This document shows, piece by piece, positions 1-7,966 of a stretch of DNA of 64,000 bases. The position numbers were made by a program, and so were the translations under genes. Source of the stretch: Anditalea andensis. GTDB lineage: Bacteria > Bacteroidota > Bacteroidia > Cytophagales > Cyclobacteriaceae. Location of the stretch: positions 496,001 through 560,000 of the forward strand of contig NZ_JMIH01000024.1 in assembly GCF_000714815.1 (NCBI RefSeq), given 5' to 3'. The first letter of the stretch is position 1. The number at the start of each line of letters is the position of its first letter. The notes below the pieces were generated by a model. It searched no databases. It had not been told where the DNA came from and was given only the letters and a program-made list of their open reading frames with translations.

Positions 1-138
1 GGTATGCCGGATGTATGGGAGCAGGCCAATGGCCTTGATCCACATGACGCCAATGATGCAGCTGGTCTGGACCTCCATGCTTATTATACCAATGTTGAAG
101 TTTACCTCAACAGCTTGGTAGTGGCAGAAGTATTATAG
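1..138 (+). CDS. C-terminus of a pectate-lyase-like polysaccharide lyase (partial)
   Basis: Only the last 45 codons are in the window; the gene starts upstream of base 1 and ends with TAG at 136-138. The frame reads GMPDVWEQANGLDP followed by YYTNVEVYLNSL. This GMPDxWE...NGL(D/N)P...YTN(V/L)E(V/Y)YLNSL ending is typical of secreted Bacteroidota family 1 pectate lyases, where an Asp-rich, calcium-loop-like tail follows the beta-helix. The catalytic domain is outside the window, so neither the family nor activity on pectin can be confirmed. It suggests that polysaccharide-degradation genes continue to the left of the window. Confidence 0.6.
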   Translation, partial: GMPDVWEQANGLDPHDANDAAGLDLHAYYTNVEVYLNSLVVAEVL

Positions 139-181
139 CGTTTGTCAGTCTTTACCTATTACGCTGGCACTTTTTGTCCTC

Positions 182-532
182 TCAGCATGACTTAGGTATT
201 CGGTTTTCTTTTTCTATTTGATGATCTCCCCACTGTCTCAAATGGTCAATAAATGGGATAAGTTCTGCTCCTGTCTCGGTGAGGGTATATTCCACTTTTG
301 GAGGGACTTCGTGATAAACTTTCCGATGTACCAATTGATCATCTTCCAGTTCACGTAAGGTTTGGGTAAGCATCTTTGGAGTAATGTCGGTCAATTTTCT
401 TCGTAGCTCTCCATAGCGCATGATCTGTTTGCTATAAAGATACCAGATGATCCTACCTTTATACTTTCCGCCGATGCGTCTGAATGCGTAATCCACCGCA
501 CAAATGGGTTCTTGAATATCTTTTTTTTTCAT
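182..532 (-). CDS. HxlR-family winged-helix transcriptional regulator
   Basis: About 116 residues, the usual HxlR size. The N-terminus has the family pattern C-x-V-D-Y-A-x-x-x-I-G-G-K-[YW]-K (ICAVDYAFRRIGGKYKG). A winged helix follows, with RYGELRRKLTDITPKMLTQTLRELEDD as recognition region and VEYTLTETGAEL as wing. The Cys in CAVDY is the residue many HxlR proteins use to sense reactive electrophiles or oxidants. I chose the ATG at 530-532 because the conserved part follows at once; an upstream start at 562 would add ten poorly conserved residues. It is divergent from the MDR reductase at 661, the usual arrangement for an HxlR regulator and its target. An inverted repeat lies between the two genes. 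Confidence 0.9.
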   Translation of the reverse strand: MKKKDIQEPICAVDYAFRRIGGKYKGRIIWYLYSKQIMRYGELRRKLTDITPKMLTQTLRELEDDQLVHRKVYHEVPPKVEYTLTETGAELIPFIDHLRQWGDHQIEKENRIPKSC

Positions 533-580
533 TTTTAAATTTTTTTTTAGCCTGATAATCAATTATAGTATCATTTTGGT

Positions 581-596
581 AATTAGGTTACTAATT
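581..596. promoter_or_regulatory. Candidate HxlR operator, AATTAG-GTTA-CTAATT
   Basis: A perfect 6+6 inverted repeat with a 4-base spacer in the divergent HxlR/reductase spacer. It lies just upstream of the reductase promoter (606-636) and 48 bp from the HxlR start codon. HxlR proteins bind short dyads in such spacers as dimers. The assignment rests on position and symmetry only. Confidence 0.45.
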
Positions 597-605
597 TGTG
601 CATAC

Positions 606-636
606 TTGATTTAAAGATACCCTAAAAATAACTTTG
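606..636 (+). promoter_or_regulatory. Bacteroidota-type promoter of the MDR reductase gene
   Basis: TTG at 606-608 and TAACTTTG at 629-636 match the Bacteroidota -33 (TTG) and -7 (TAnnTTTG) elements with a 20-base gap. The -7 element ends 24 bases before the ATG at 661. Confidence 0.55.
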
Positions 637-660
637 CTTCATAATCTTAAAGGTGTTTTT

Positions 661-1662
661 ATGAAATCAATAATTTTACAAAGTGGGTATGGATTGGATA
701 AAGTAATCTTAAAAGAGCAAGCGATGCCCGATGTACGGGAGGATGAAGTTTTGATAAGAGTACAATGTATTTCATTAAACCAGTTGGACTTGATGATAGT
801 AAGAGGTGCATTCGGTACTGATCTTCCGCATGTTTTAGGTTCCGATGCGGTGGGGATAGTGGAAAGAACAGGACGGGAAGTCACTACCCTGAAGGTCGGT
901 GATGTGGTGACCACACATTTTATTCAGAATTGGGAAGCCGGTAGTTTGGAGGCAGGTTATTTAAAAAAGCGTTTGGGTACTACAGTCTCCGGAGTGTTTT
1001 CAGAATATGTGGCTTTGCCTATGGGTTCAGTGGTTAAAATCCCCCAAAACTTAAATATGGAAGAGGCTTCCACGTTACCAATGGCCGGCCTTACTGCCTG
1101 GGAGGCGATTGTGAATGCAGGGCAATTAAAATCTGGGCAAACAGTTTTATTACAGGGCACCGGGGGTGTTTCTATCTTTGCTTTACAATTTGCGAAGGCA
1201 TTAGGGGCCAGGGTAATTTTGACATCTAGTGATGACGAAAAACTGGGCAAGGCAAAAATGTTAGGGGCAGATGAAATCATTAATTATTCCAAAACACCCG
1301 ATTGGCAAAATAAGGTCCTGGAAATCACAGAGGGAAACGGTGTTGATCTGGCTTTGGAAATGTCCTGGAAAGATGTAGGCAAAACCATGGAAGGAATGAA
1401 ACTGGGAGGTAAAATTGTGGTGGTAGGACTGATGGGAGGGGCCAATACGGACTTATCGGTGTTTGGTATCATGCAAAAAAGTCTATCCGTTTTAGGTATT
1501 CAGGTTGGTTCCAAATCCTCATTTGAAGCGATGAACAAAGCCATTGAGCATTTTGATATCAGGCCTATAATAGATAGATCATTTAACATAAACCAATTTT
1601 TAGACGCATTTAACTATTTTGATAGAGGGAAGCATTTTGGTAAAGTAGTTATAACCTTTTAA
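661..1662 (+). CDS. NAD(P)-dependent medium-chain dehydrogenase/quinone-reductase-like protein
   Basis: About 333 residues of the medium-chain dehydrogenase/reductase (MDR) superfamily. The N-terminal GroES-like domain contains the LGSDAVGIV motif. The Rossmann half has a nucleotide-binding loop read as LLQGTGGVSIFALQFAKALGA. The Cys/His ligands of catalytic zinc and the four-Cys structural zinc lobe are absent, so it belongs to the zinc-free quinone-oxidoreductase-like branch, which reduces alkenals or quinones. I preferred ATG 661 to the one at 634 because the conserved MKSII start lies there and the promoter -7 element overlaps the upstream ATG. Its partner is the divergent HxlR gene. A strong hairpin follows the stop codon. 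Confidence 0.88.
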   Translation: MKSIILQSGYGLDKVILKEQAMPDVREDEVLIRVQCISLNQLDLMIVRGAFGTDLPHVLGSDAVGIVERTGREVTTLKVGDVVTTHFIQNWEAGSLEAGYLKKRLGTTVSGVFSEYVALPMGSVVKIPQNLNMEEASTLPMAGLTAWEAIVNAGQLKSGQTVLLQGTGGVSIFALQFAKALGARVILTSSDDEKLGKAKMLGADEIINYSKTPDWQNKVLEITEGNGVDLALEMSWKDVGKTMEGMKLGGKIVVVGLMGGANTDLSVFGIMQKSLSVLGIQVGSKSSFEAMNKAIEHFDIRPIIDRSFNINQFLDAFNYFDRGKHFGKVVITF

Positions 1663-1677
1663 ACTTTTTACCAAGGG

Positions 1678-1711
1678 GCCTAACAATAGGGGGGAGCCCC
1701 TATTGTTAGGC
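1678..1711. terminator. Strong hairpin after the MDR gene
   Basis: Perfect 15-bp stem (1678-1692 with 1697-1711) and a GGAG loop, 15 bases after the reductase stop. There is no long T-run on the plus strand, but T-rich sequence lies on the minus-strand exit side, so it may serve both directions. Confidence 0.6.
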
Positions 1712-1857
1712 TGTAATATAAATTTAAAGTTTGATTACCTACAGGTTTCATTGGCTTGTGCTGTATGCTAGTGGAGACTGAACACTTGACAGTGATATAG
1801 AACCCTTGGATCTATGAAGATTCTTTAGATCTTTTCTATCCATATTTTGTAATGCTC

Positions 1858-2288
1858 TCATCCAGGTATAAAAGCAGTGCCTTCTATTTCAACCGGGAAA
1901 TCAGGATGTGCCAAGCCCGAAACTAAAAGAACGGAGACAACGGGGGGGCTGGTCATATGGCCGAAAAATTCCTGAGAAATCTTAATACTCCTTTTTATAT
2001 ACTGATCCTCAACCATGTAGAAGGTAAGCTCTAACAGATTATCAAATGTAGCCCCACACGCAGAAAGTGCTGTCTTTATGTTTATAATAACTTTTTCTGT
2101 CTGTTTGGCCAGCTCACCTTTACCCACTATTTCTCCCATTTCATTTACAGCATCCTGGCCACCAATATAGATAGTCGTACCTTTACCTTCAGTCGTCACA
2201 GCTTGCCTAAATGCCGAATTACTGGGAAGTCCCTCAGGGTTGATGTATTCAATTTTAGTATTCTTATTTTTTTCTTAGTAAGGTTCAT
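1858..2288 (-). CDS. RidA/YjgF-family protein with an apparent N-terminal frameshift
   Basis: The frame from a GTG at 2199 encodes IYIGGQDAVNEMGEIVGKG, then GATFDNLLELTFYMVED and a C-terminal VEIEGTAF, the RidA (YER057c/UK114) fold. The same frame extends upstream as IEYINPEGLPSNSAFRQAV, the normal RidA N-terminus, but has no ATG before a stop. An ATG at 2286-2288, 15 bases after the preceding reductase gene, opens the neighbouring frame. Adding one base to the seven-T run at 2267-2273 would join the two. The gene is therefore frameshifted, read by slippage, or carries a sequencing error. The Arg of the canonical RidA imine-deaminase motif is absent (PPVVSV where P-x-R-S-x-V is usual), so it is probably an Rid subfamily of unknown activity. 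Confidence 0.8.
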
Positions 2289-2303
2289 TCGTGCATTGTT
2301 TTT

Positions 2304-3317
2304 TTAAAATTTCACTACCAGTTTTCCTACGGATTTGCCACTTTCTAATAATCGGTGTGCAGCTTTCATATTTTCTGCCGTAAAACCATCTAATGTAGTA
2401 TTCATAGTGGGCTGTAATATACCCTCATCTAGCAGCTGAGAAATTTGGTTCAAAATGTGATGCTGAGCGATCATATCTTCCGTTTGAAACATAGCACGTG
2501 TAAACATTAATTCCCAATAAAAAGCGGCACTTTTCTTTTTTAACTGATTCAATGGTACCGGGCCGGTGGGATCGCTGATAGAACCGATTTTACCCTGGGG
2601 TTTGATGAGTTCTACTATGGCATCCCAATATTCATTCAGGTTTACAAAGTCTACTATAAAGTCTACTTGTTCGAAGCCGATTTTTTTTACCTCACTGACG
2701 AGGTCCTGGTGGTTGACTAAATGGTCTGCACCCATTTTTAGGCACCACTCAGCAGTTACCTCTCTGGAAGCTGTGGCGATCACGGATAAGCCTAGGACCT
2801 TTTTAGCCAGTTGTATCCCCACCGAACCAACACCTCCTGCACCTCCGATGATAAGGATGGTTTTATCTTTATCTTTCTCCTTATTTAATTGTAAACGGTC
2901 AAATAAAATTTCATATGCTGTAAGTGATGTAAGTGGCATGGCAGCCGCCTGTTCGATGCTGATATTTTTAGGTGCCATTCCTACAATGCGTTCATCGACT
3001 ATTTGAAATTCTTGGTTAGAACCATCCCTGGTTAGATCACCTGCATAATATACCCGATCCCCTTTTTTAAATAGTGTAACTTCATCCCCCGTAGCTTCTA
3101 CTGTGCCTATGGCATCCCAACCAATTACTTTAGGTATGTCCTGCTGGGTGTCTTTGAGGCTGTTTTTTCTTATTTTATAATCTACAGGGTTGACCGATAT
3201 GGCTTCGATTTTTACTAGTATGTCTCTGCCTTCAGCAGTTGGTATTTCTTTTTCAAATTCAATAAAGCTATCTGCTTCATCAATGTGTAATGATTTTTTA
3301 AATCCAATGGCTTTCAT
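2304..3317 (-). CDS. Zinc-type alcohol dehydrogenase-like MDR reductase
   Basis: About 337 residues of the MDR superfamily, starting at MKAIGFKKSL, the usual beginning of this 'zinc-binding dehydrogenase family' group. The GroES-like domain contains VKIEAISVNPVDYKIR and the Rossmann loop reads IIGGAGGVGSVGIQLAKK. Catalytic zinc ligands are missing, as in quinone/alkenal reductases. An upstream in-frame ATG (3341) exists, but conservation begins at 3317. The RidA-like gene follows after 15 bases on the same strand, so the pair is probably one transcript. RidA-like proteins often accompany reductases of reactive carbonyl or imine compounds. The substrate is not predictable. Confidence 0.88.
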   Translation of the reverse strand: MKAIGFKKSLHIDEADSFIEFEKEIPTAEGRDILVKIEAISVNPVDYKIRKNSLKDTQQDIPKVIGWDAIGTVEATGDEVTLFKKGDRVYYAGDLTRDGSNQEFQIVDERIVGMAPKNISIEQAAAMPLTSLTAYEILFDRLQLNKEKDKDKTILIIGGAGGVGSVGIQLAKKVLGLSVIATASREVTAEWCLKMGADHLVNHQDLVSEVKKIGFEQVDFIVDFVNLNEYWDAIVELIKPQGKIGSISDPTGPVPLNQLKKKSAAFYWELMFTRAMFQTEDMIAQHHILNQISQLLDEGILQPTMNTTLDGFTAENMKAAHRLLESGKSVGKLVVKF

Positions 3318-3938
3318 AATATCTGGCTTTGTATATTCCATAATTTTAACTGGTAGTCCAAAAAACTGTTTAGGATCCGGTAATAAATTTTGATCAGCTA
3401 ACTTATGTGGAGCATAGCTGAAGTGGCAAGGTAAATTTGATAGCACTCAAGTAGGCCGTTCTTGATCGGAGGGTGGGCCATTTATCCTGTGATATATATT
3501 CAGAATATATGAAATAAATGAGTCACTGGCTTTATATGCTAAAGTTGGGGATTTTGATAATTGATCCTTACATGTTAAAGTGGGGGGCAGGCAATAGTGG
3601 ATTTTTAGCATAGGGATGGAGGGCAGGGGCTAATTCTGAAATAGTATACCGAATATTAGAAGTCATCTCCCTTTTTTAACTATTCAAAGATTTGTAGCTT
3701 TATCTTTACCCTGATACTATACCTTACCCTAAAGTGGATGGTTTAGAAATTACCTAATGATCTGACTGAAAATAAGATAAAATGGGAGTGTGACCTTTAA
3801 AATTAGTCTGGAAAATAGGATAGGTTTTTAATAGACAGAATTAACCGGGTCATTCGCAGGCTGTCCTATTGTATTGTATGATCCTATTAAAATTGATGGC
3901 ATAAAGTTATTATCATTAATAAAAAAAATCAGAATAAT
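3318..3938. other. Intergenic stretch, no supported gene
   Basis: About 620 bases between divergent genes, AT-rich with scattered stops in all frames. Neither the possible 43-residue N-terminal extension of the MDR gene (to 3446) nor the minus-strand ORF at 3828-4034 resembles a protein I know. Promoters for both flanking genes must lie here, but I could not place them. Confidence 0.5.
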
Positions 3939-4511
3939 ATGTCCTATTGTAACGCTATAGAAACTATGCAAGATGAAGTAAGACAGGCATTGCATAGAAA
4001 TTATCACGACAATCATTATGGTTTTCCCATACATGATGACAATGAACTGTTTGGTAGATTGATTCTAGAAATTAACCAGGCAGGTTTGAGTTGGGAGATT
4101 ATATTAAAAAAAGAAGCATCTTTTCGTCAAGCGTACAGTAATTTCGACATCAAAAAAGTAGCTGCCTATACCGAAGCCGACCGGGAAAGGTTATTGGGAA
4201 ATGCAGGAATAATCCGTAATAGACTAAAAGTAAATGCAGCAATAGAAAACGCTAAAACTATCCTTAAACTGCAAAATGAGTTCGGCTCATTTGAAAAATG
4301 GCTGGAGCACCAGCACCCGAAATCAAAGGATCAATGGACCAAATTGTTTAAAAAAACATTCCGTTTTACTGGTGGTGAAATCGTAAACGAATTTTTGATG
4401 AGCATAGGTTATTTGCCTGGAGCCCATTCTGAAAATTGTCCTATATACAAACAAATCTTATTGGATAAGCCAATGTGGATCATGTCCAACCAACTTAAAT
4501 GTAATAAATAA
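3939..4511 (+). CDS. tag: DNA-3-methyladenine glycosylase I
   Basis: 190 residues, the normal Tag length. Tag removes 3-methyladenine from alkylated DNA to begin base-excision repair in the cytoplasm. The sequence shows NYHDNHYGFPIHDDNELF near the N-terminus, then EINQAGLSWEIILKK and NAGIIRNRLKVNAAIENA, all Tag signatures, and KTFRFTGGEIVNEFLMSIGY towards the end. The zinc-snap ligands are present: Cys4, the His of NYHDN, and His and Cys of GAHSENC. The gene appears to stand alone. Confidence 0.93.
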   Translation: MSYCNAIETMQDEVRQALHRNYHDNHYGFPIHDDNELFGRLILEINQAGLSWEIILKKEASFRQAYSNFDIKKVAAYTEADRERLLGNAGIIRNRLKVNAAIENAKTILKLQNEFGSFEKWLEHQHPKSKDQWTKLFKKTFRFTGGEIVNEFLMSIGYLPGAHSENCPIYKQILLDKPMWIMSNQLKCNK

Positions 4512-4631
4512 CTGGCTTATTAAGTCTAAACTTATGCCACCGCTACCTAGTAGAGGGATCTGTTTGTAGTCAAACCTTTTCCCCTCGGAGCACCTTGGAC
4601 CTAAAACCACATATAAAGTCTGGAGTTTTTT

Positions 4632-5396
4632 TTAATTCCAGATACCGTTACTTTCAGTCAAAATCACCGGTTTTTGGTCTGTTATCAAAATAGTATGTTC
4701 GTGTTGGGCCATAAATCCACCTTTATTGCCGATTAAAGTCCATCCGTCATTAATCCCCACCGCATAATTGGATGAAGTTGAAATGAAAGTTTCGATGGCT
4801 ACAACAGCATTTTTTTTGAAACGTCTATGGTCCAATCGGTTTTTATAGTTAAGAAGTTCGTCTGGTTGTTCATGCAGACTTCTACCGATGCCATGCCCAC
4901 CTAAATTCTTGATTACTTTATAACCGGACCTTTTTGCTTCTGTTTCCATGAGATGGCCTATTTCAGCTATTTTCACTCCACCTTTGATATTGTCTAAGGT
5001 TTTTTTTAAAATTGCTCTTGAAGCATCTACGAGTTTTTGGTGTCCATAAATATCCTCACCCATAACGAATGATGCACCATTGTCCGACCAAAAACCGTTC
5101 AGTTCAGCTGACACGTCAATATTGATAAGGTCTCCCTCTTTTAATATGCATTTTGGGGAAGGTATACCGTGACAAAATTCATGGTTCACACTTATACAGG
5201 TCCAACCCGGGAATTTGTAAGTTTTATAAGGAGCGGAATGGGCACCAAAATCGTTTAATATTTCAGCACCATAGTCATCAAGCTGTTTTGTGGATATACC
5301 AGGCCGTGCAAAGTTTTTCATAGCCTTTAAAGTATAAGCAACTACTTCACTTATTTTTTTCATTCCGATGAGCTCAGATTCCTTAGATATTGACAT
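4632..5396 (-). CDS. map: Type I methionine aminopeptidase
   Basis: 254 residues, normal for a type Ia enzyme without an N-terminal extension. It removes the initiator Met from nascent proteins in the cytoplasm. The metal-site series is complete: His in FCHGIPSPK (about residue 76), Asp in INIDVSAELNGF and in FWSDNG, His in GGHGIGRSLHE, Glu in AIETF and Glu in QHEHTILI. Unlike most map genes, it is not next to secY or infA, so it is probably an accessory second copy. It starts at MSISKESELIGMKK and no operon partner is evident. Confidence 0.93.
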   Translation of the reverse strand: MSISKESELIGMKKISEVVAYTLKAMKNFARPGISTKQLDDYGAEILNDFGAHSAPYKTYKFPGWTCISVNHEFCHGIPSPKCILKEGDLINIDVSAELNGFWSDNGASFVMGEDIYGHQKLVDASRAILKKTLDNIKGGVKIAEIGHLMETEAKRSGYKVIKNLGGHGIGRSLHEQPDELLNYKNRLDHRRFKKNAVVAIETFISTSSNYAVGINDGWTLIGNKGGFMAQHEHTILITDQKPVILTESNGIWN

Positions 5397-5569
5397 GGAG
5401 ATTAATTTTAGCTTTTACTATTTTGCGTGGTCACTTACATAATGCATTCAAGTGGCAATTTAATCAAAATCCCTGGTTTTGACTTAAAATAAAATTCTAA
5501 AGGTGGTGTAAACCTGTCGCCAAATGGTAAAATGACTATTTTATTTTTTATTGGGAAGGATAGAGTTAG

Positions 5570-6022
5570 TTAGTATTTCAAGAAGAATATATAGGTCCAG
5601 GTGATATAGAGCAGTTGTAAAGGAATCCTAAACCATAAGTATGATAATCCCTTTCCATAGTATGTGGCTTTTTGATAATCCACTTGTTTAATGGAGGCAT
5701 ATATGTTGACAGGGAGGACCATTATTAGGAATATGATGACCCCCCAGGCCGATGTAATGCTGTAATCTGATATTAATAGCCCTATTGCAAATGCAATTTC
5801 TAGTATTCCTGTCCAATAAACGATTTTAATCTTAAATGGAACAAAGGGTGGAATCATCAATGACATCCCTTTGGTAAATAGGAAATGGCCCATAGCCGAA
5901 AATAAAAACATGGCTGATAATGCCATTCTACCTGAAAAGGGCACATCATATTGTCCAAATCCTATTTTTGTAGTCAACATGGAGAAAGCAAATACACCGA
6001 TCAAAACTATAAAGGGTTTCAT
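5570..6022 (-). CDS. DoxX-like integral membrane protein
   Basis: 150 residues with four hydrophobic segments, near residues 3-22, 33-50, 66-85 and 90-110, plus a final hydrophobic C-terminal helix. The GRMALSAMFLFSAMGHFLF and WTGILEIAFAIGLLI stretches fit the DoxX/DoxD-like membrane family, whose biochemical role is poorly defined. A Crp-family regulator lies 53 bases upstream on the same strand. The spacer holds a palindrome and a promoter-like element (see 6035-6079), so this gene is probably that regulator's target. Confidence 0.75.
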   Translation of the reverse strand: MKPFIVLIGVFAFSMLTTKIGFGQYDVPFSGRMALSAMFLFSAMGHFLFTKGMSLMIPPFVPFKIKIVYWTGILEIAFAIGLLISDYSITSAWGVIIFLIMVLPVNIYASIKQVDYQKATYYGKGLSYLWFRIPLQLLYITWTYIFFLKY

Positions 6023-6034
6023 ATTTTTTTTCTA

Positions 6035-6079
6035 CAAAGGTCATTTGTTCTGCTATGTAAATCAATGAACCTGGGTTAA
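6035..6079 (-). promoter_or_regulatory. Crp-type operator and -7 element before the DoxX gene
   Basis: On the minus strand an imperfect dyad, TTAACCCAGGTTCA (6079-6066), overlaps the regulator's stop codon. After 23 bases comes GACCTTTG (6042-6035), a -7-like element, and the ATG at 6022 follows. The spacing nearly equals that in the other three Crp-enzyme pairs in this window, putting the operator centre near -41. Confidence 0.5.
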
Positions 6080-6642
6080 GAAATCCTTCTTCGTATCCTA
6101 CTCAAAGCCTGTGGTGTAATCCCTATATACGAGGCTATGTATTTCAGTGGAATATGGCTTATTAGATGGGGTTGCTCAGTTAATAAATTCAGATACCGTT
6201 GTTGGGCCGTTTCATTGAGCAAGGAAAGTTCTCTTTTGGATTTTTTCAGAAACAAATCTTCACTTGCATGTCTGCCTATAGAATTACCTATTTCGGTTTC
6301 TTTATATATTATTTGCAGGTCATTGTAGGTGAGTTGCCAAAGAGTAGTATCTGTTAAAGTTTCAATATGGTAAATAGATGGTGTTTGTGTTAGGAAGGAA
6401 TCATAGCCACTGATAAAACAGTTGTCGAAAGTAAAAGCAAAGGTGAGATCATTTTCTTCTTTGGAGATATAGAAACGTATAATACCGGCTTCTATAAATG
6501 AAAGGTGATTTTCAATTTGTCCTGCTTTTAAGAGCACATGTTTTTTTGCAAATTCTTTTTTTTTAAGTTTAGAAGAGAAAATCTGCCAATCTTTATCACT
6601 TAGCTCAAAGGTTCTTTCAAAATGTTTTCTGATTTGATCCAT
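6076..6642 (-). CDS. Crp/Fnr-family transcriptional regulator (pairs with DoxX gene)
   Basis: 188 residues. An N-terminal cyclic-nucleotide-binding-type beta-barrel (about residues 25-115; HVLLKAGQIENHLSFIEAGIIRFY) is followed by a dimer helix and a short C-terminal helix-turn-helix ending in IASYIGITPQALSRIRRRIS. This compact form without a long wing is common in Bacteroidota. The consensus Arg/Ser contacts for cAMP are not evident, so the effector is unknown. It lies directly upstream of the DoxX-like gene and probably controls it through the dyad at 6066-6079. Confidence 0.87.
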   Translation of the reverse strand: MDQIRKHFERTFELSDKDWQIFSSKLKKKEFAKKHVLLKAGQIENHLSFIEAGIIRFYISKEENDLTFAFTFDNCFISGYDSFLTQTPSIYHIETLTDTTLWQLTYNDLQIIYKETEIGNSIGRHASEDLFLKKSKRELSLLNETAQQRYLNLLTEQPHLISHIPLKYIASYIGITPQALSRIRRRIS

Positions 6643-6712
6643 GGTAAATGTAGTACGGTTTTAACTTTGCCTTGATGCCTTTTGTAGCTCGTGGTTTTAT
6701 TTCCTAATTCGA

Positions 6713-7276
6713 TTATCGGGCCGTTGAAATAATTGTTTTATATTCAGATTTTGTCAGACCGTATAGGAAAAGGGTATGAAATAATCCGTTTTTATGAATG
6801 TGTTCTTTCAATTCACCTTCTTTAGTCATTTTACATTTAACCATTACCCTACCTGAAGCAGGGTTTTTTTCAAAATGGGAAGATGTTATTTTGTTTAATG
6901 ATAACTTGTCAAATCCAAATTGAATAATGGATTTGGCAGCTTCTGTAGTGTATCCATTATTCCAAAAAGATTGCGCAATCCAGTACCCAACCTCCGCTCG
7001 CGAAAATTTTTGATCTACTGTCAGACCAATTCCTCCAATAAACTCACCTGAAGTTTTTAACCGTATAGCAAAAATAAAATTTGTCTTATTTTTCAGTCCT
7101 TGAATGGATAGATTAATCCAATAAATAGCATCCTTTTCGGCATAAGGATGGGGGATATTGAGTGTATGTGCTGATATACTTATGTTAGATGCATATGATA
7201 CAATGTAGGGGATATCTGCTGCAGTTAATTCATCCAAAATAAGTCTTTCCGTCTCAATCTTAGGTAAACATTCCAT
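6713..7276 (-). CDS. GNAT-family N-acetyltransferase (RimJ/RimL-like)
   Basis: 187 residues. It begins with the typical ETERLILDELTAADIPYI strand. The body contains FIGGIGLTVDQKFSRAEVGYWIAQSFWNNGYTTEAAKSIIQFGFDKLSLNKI, with the acetyl-CoA pyrophosphate loop at WNNGYTTEA. The later segment ASGRVMVKCKMTKEGELKEH is the usual RimJ/RimL end (N-x-x-S-x-x-V-x-x-K-x-G), but here Cys replaces the Gly of the K-x-G step. The acceptor substrate cannot be told from sequence. It is a single gene with no obvious operon partner. Confidence 0.88.
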   Translation of the reverse strand: MECLPKIETERLILDELTAADIPYIVSYASNISISAHTLNIPHPYAEKDAIYWINLSIQGLKNKTNFIFAIRLKTSGEFIGGIGLTVDQKFSRAEVGYWIAQSFWNNGYTTEAAKSIIQFGFDKLSLNKITSSHFEKNPASGRVMVKCKMTKEGELKEHIHKNGLFHTLFLYGLTKSEYKTIISTAR

Positions 7277-7429
7277 ATGTATTGATTTTTTACTCCCCGG
7301 TAAGTTTTTTTATTAAAATAGGTTCAAAAAAGACCGAAGTTAAGATAATCTTTTTATCTATAGCTTTTCAAGTATTTAATCAGAATAATCAGAAGAAAGC
7401 CGCTACACCTTCATCAAACGTATGATAGC

Positions 7430-7893
7430 TTAAGATAAATTCCTTTAGCTTTTTATAAATCTCGTTTTATACATACATCTGAAAGCACCAGCATGAGGGC
7501 ATATGCAAAGAGCGGGACCATGATTCCGGTATGGTCTTCAGTGGAAAACTCCAACTCGATCTGCATATTTGATACATTTCCCTGAGGTAAGGTTGCTCCT
7601 CCCGTTTCATGATCTGCAGTAATAAGAACTAGGGTCCCCGGATGATTATCTGCAAATGCCAAGGCCCCAGCCAAAGCTTGATCAAAATCTATCACCTCTT
7701 CTACTACTTTTTCAGCATCATTTTGATGTCTTCCTGTATCTATCTTTGCTACTTCTATCATAATGAAAAACGGCTTCCCTTTTTTGGTTAGATAGGATAG
7801 GGCCCGATCGGTAGCTTCGAAAAGATAGCCCCCTTTACCTTTCACCACGGAAGGTATTTCCTGGCTGGAAGCAAAATAACCGATTTTTCCATC
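7430..7893 (-). pseudogene. Alkaline phosphatase (PhoA-type) remnant
   Basis: The longest open piece (7453-7848) reads FIMIEVAKIDTGRHQND, then LVLITADHETGGATLPQGN and STEDHTGIMVPLFAY. These are the C-terminal half of an alkaline phosphatase, with the metal-ligand E, D/H, D-H and H positions still visible. The frame extends upstream as GKIGYFASSQEIPSVV but meets two stops at about 7894-7899, and the N-terminal catalytic part is absent. After FAY the normal ending continues in another frame as PHAGAFRCMYK, and then in a third as EIYKKLKEF, giving at least two frameshifts. The gene is dead. Confidence 0.8.
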
Positions 7894-7966
7894 TTATTAA
7901 TTTGATCAACGGTAATTTGAAGCGGGTTAGGGAGGTTTTCTCTTTTGCCCCCCTGATTTGATATGT

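Noticed and set aside
6640-6650. ATGGTAAA half-site at the start of the first Crp gene
   Set aside because: Only half of the dyad, and it includes the start codon; probably chance.
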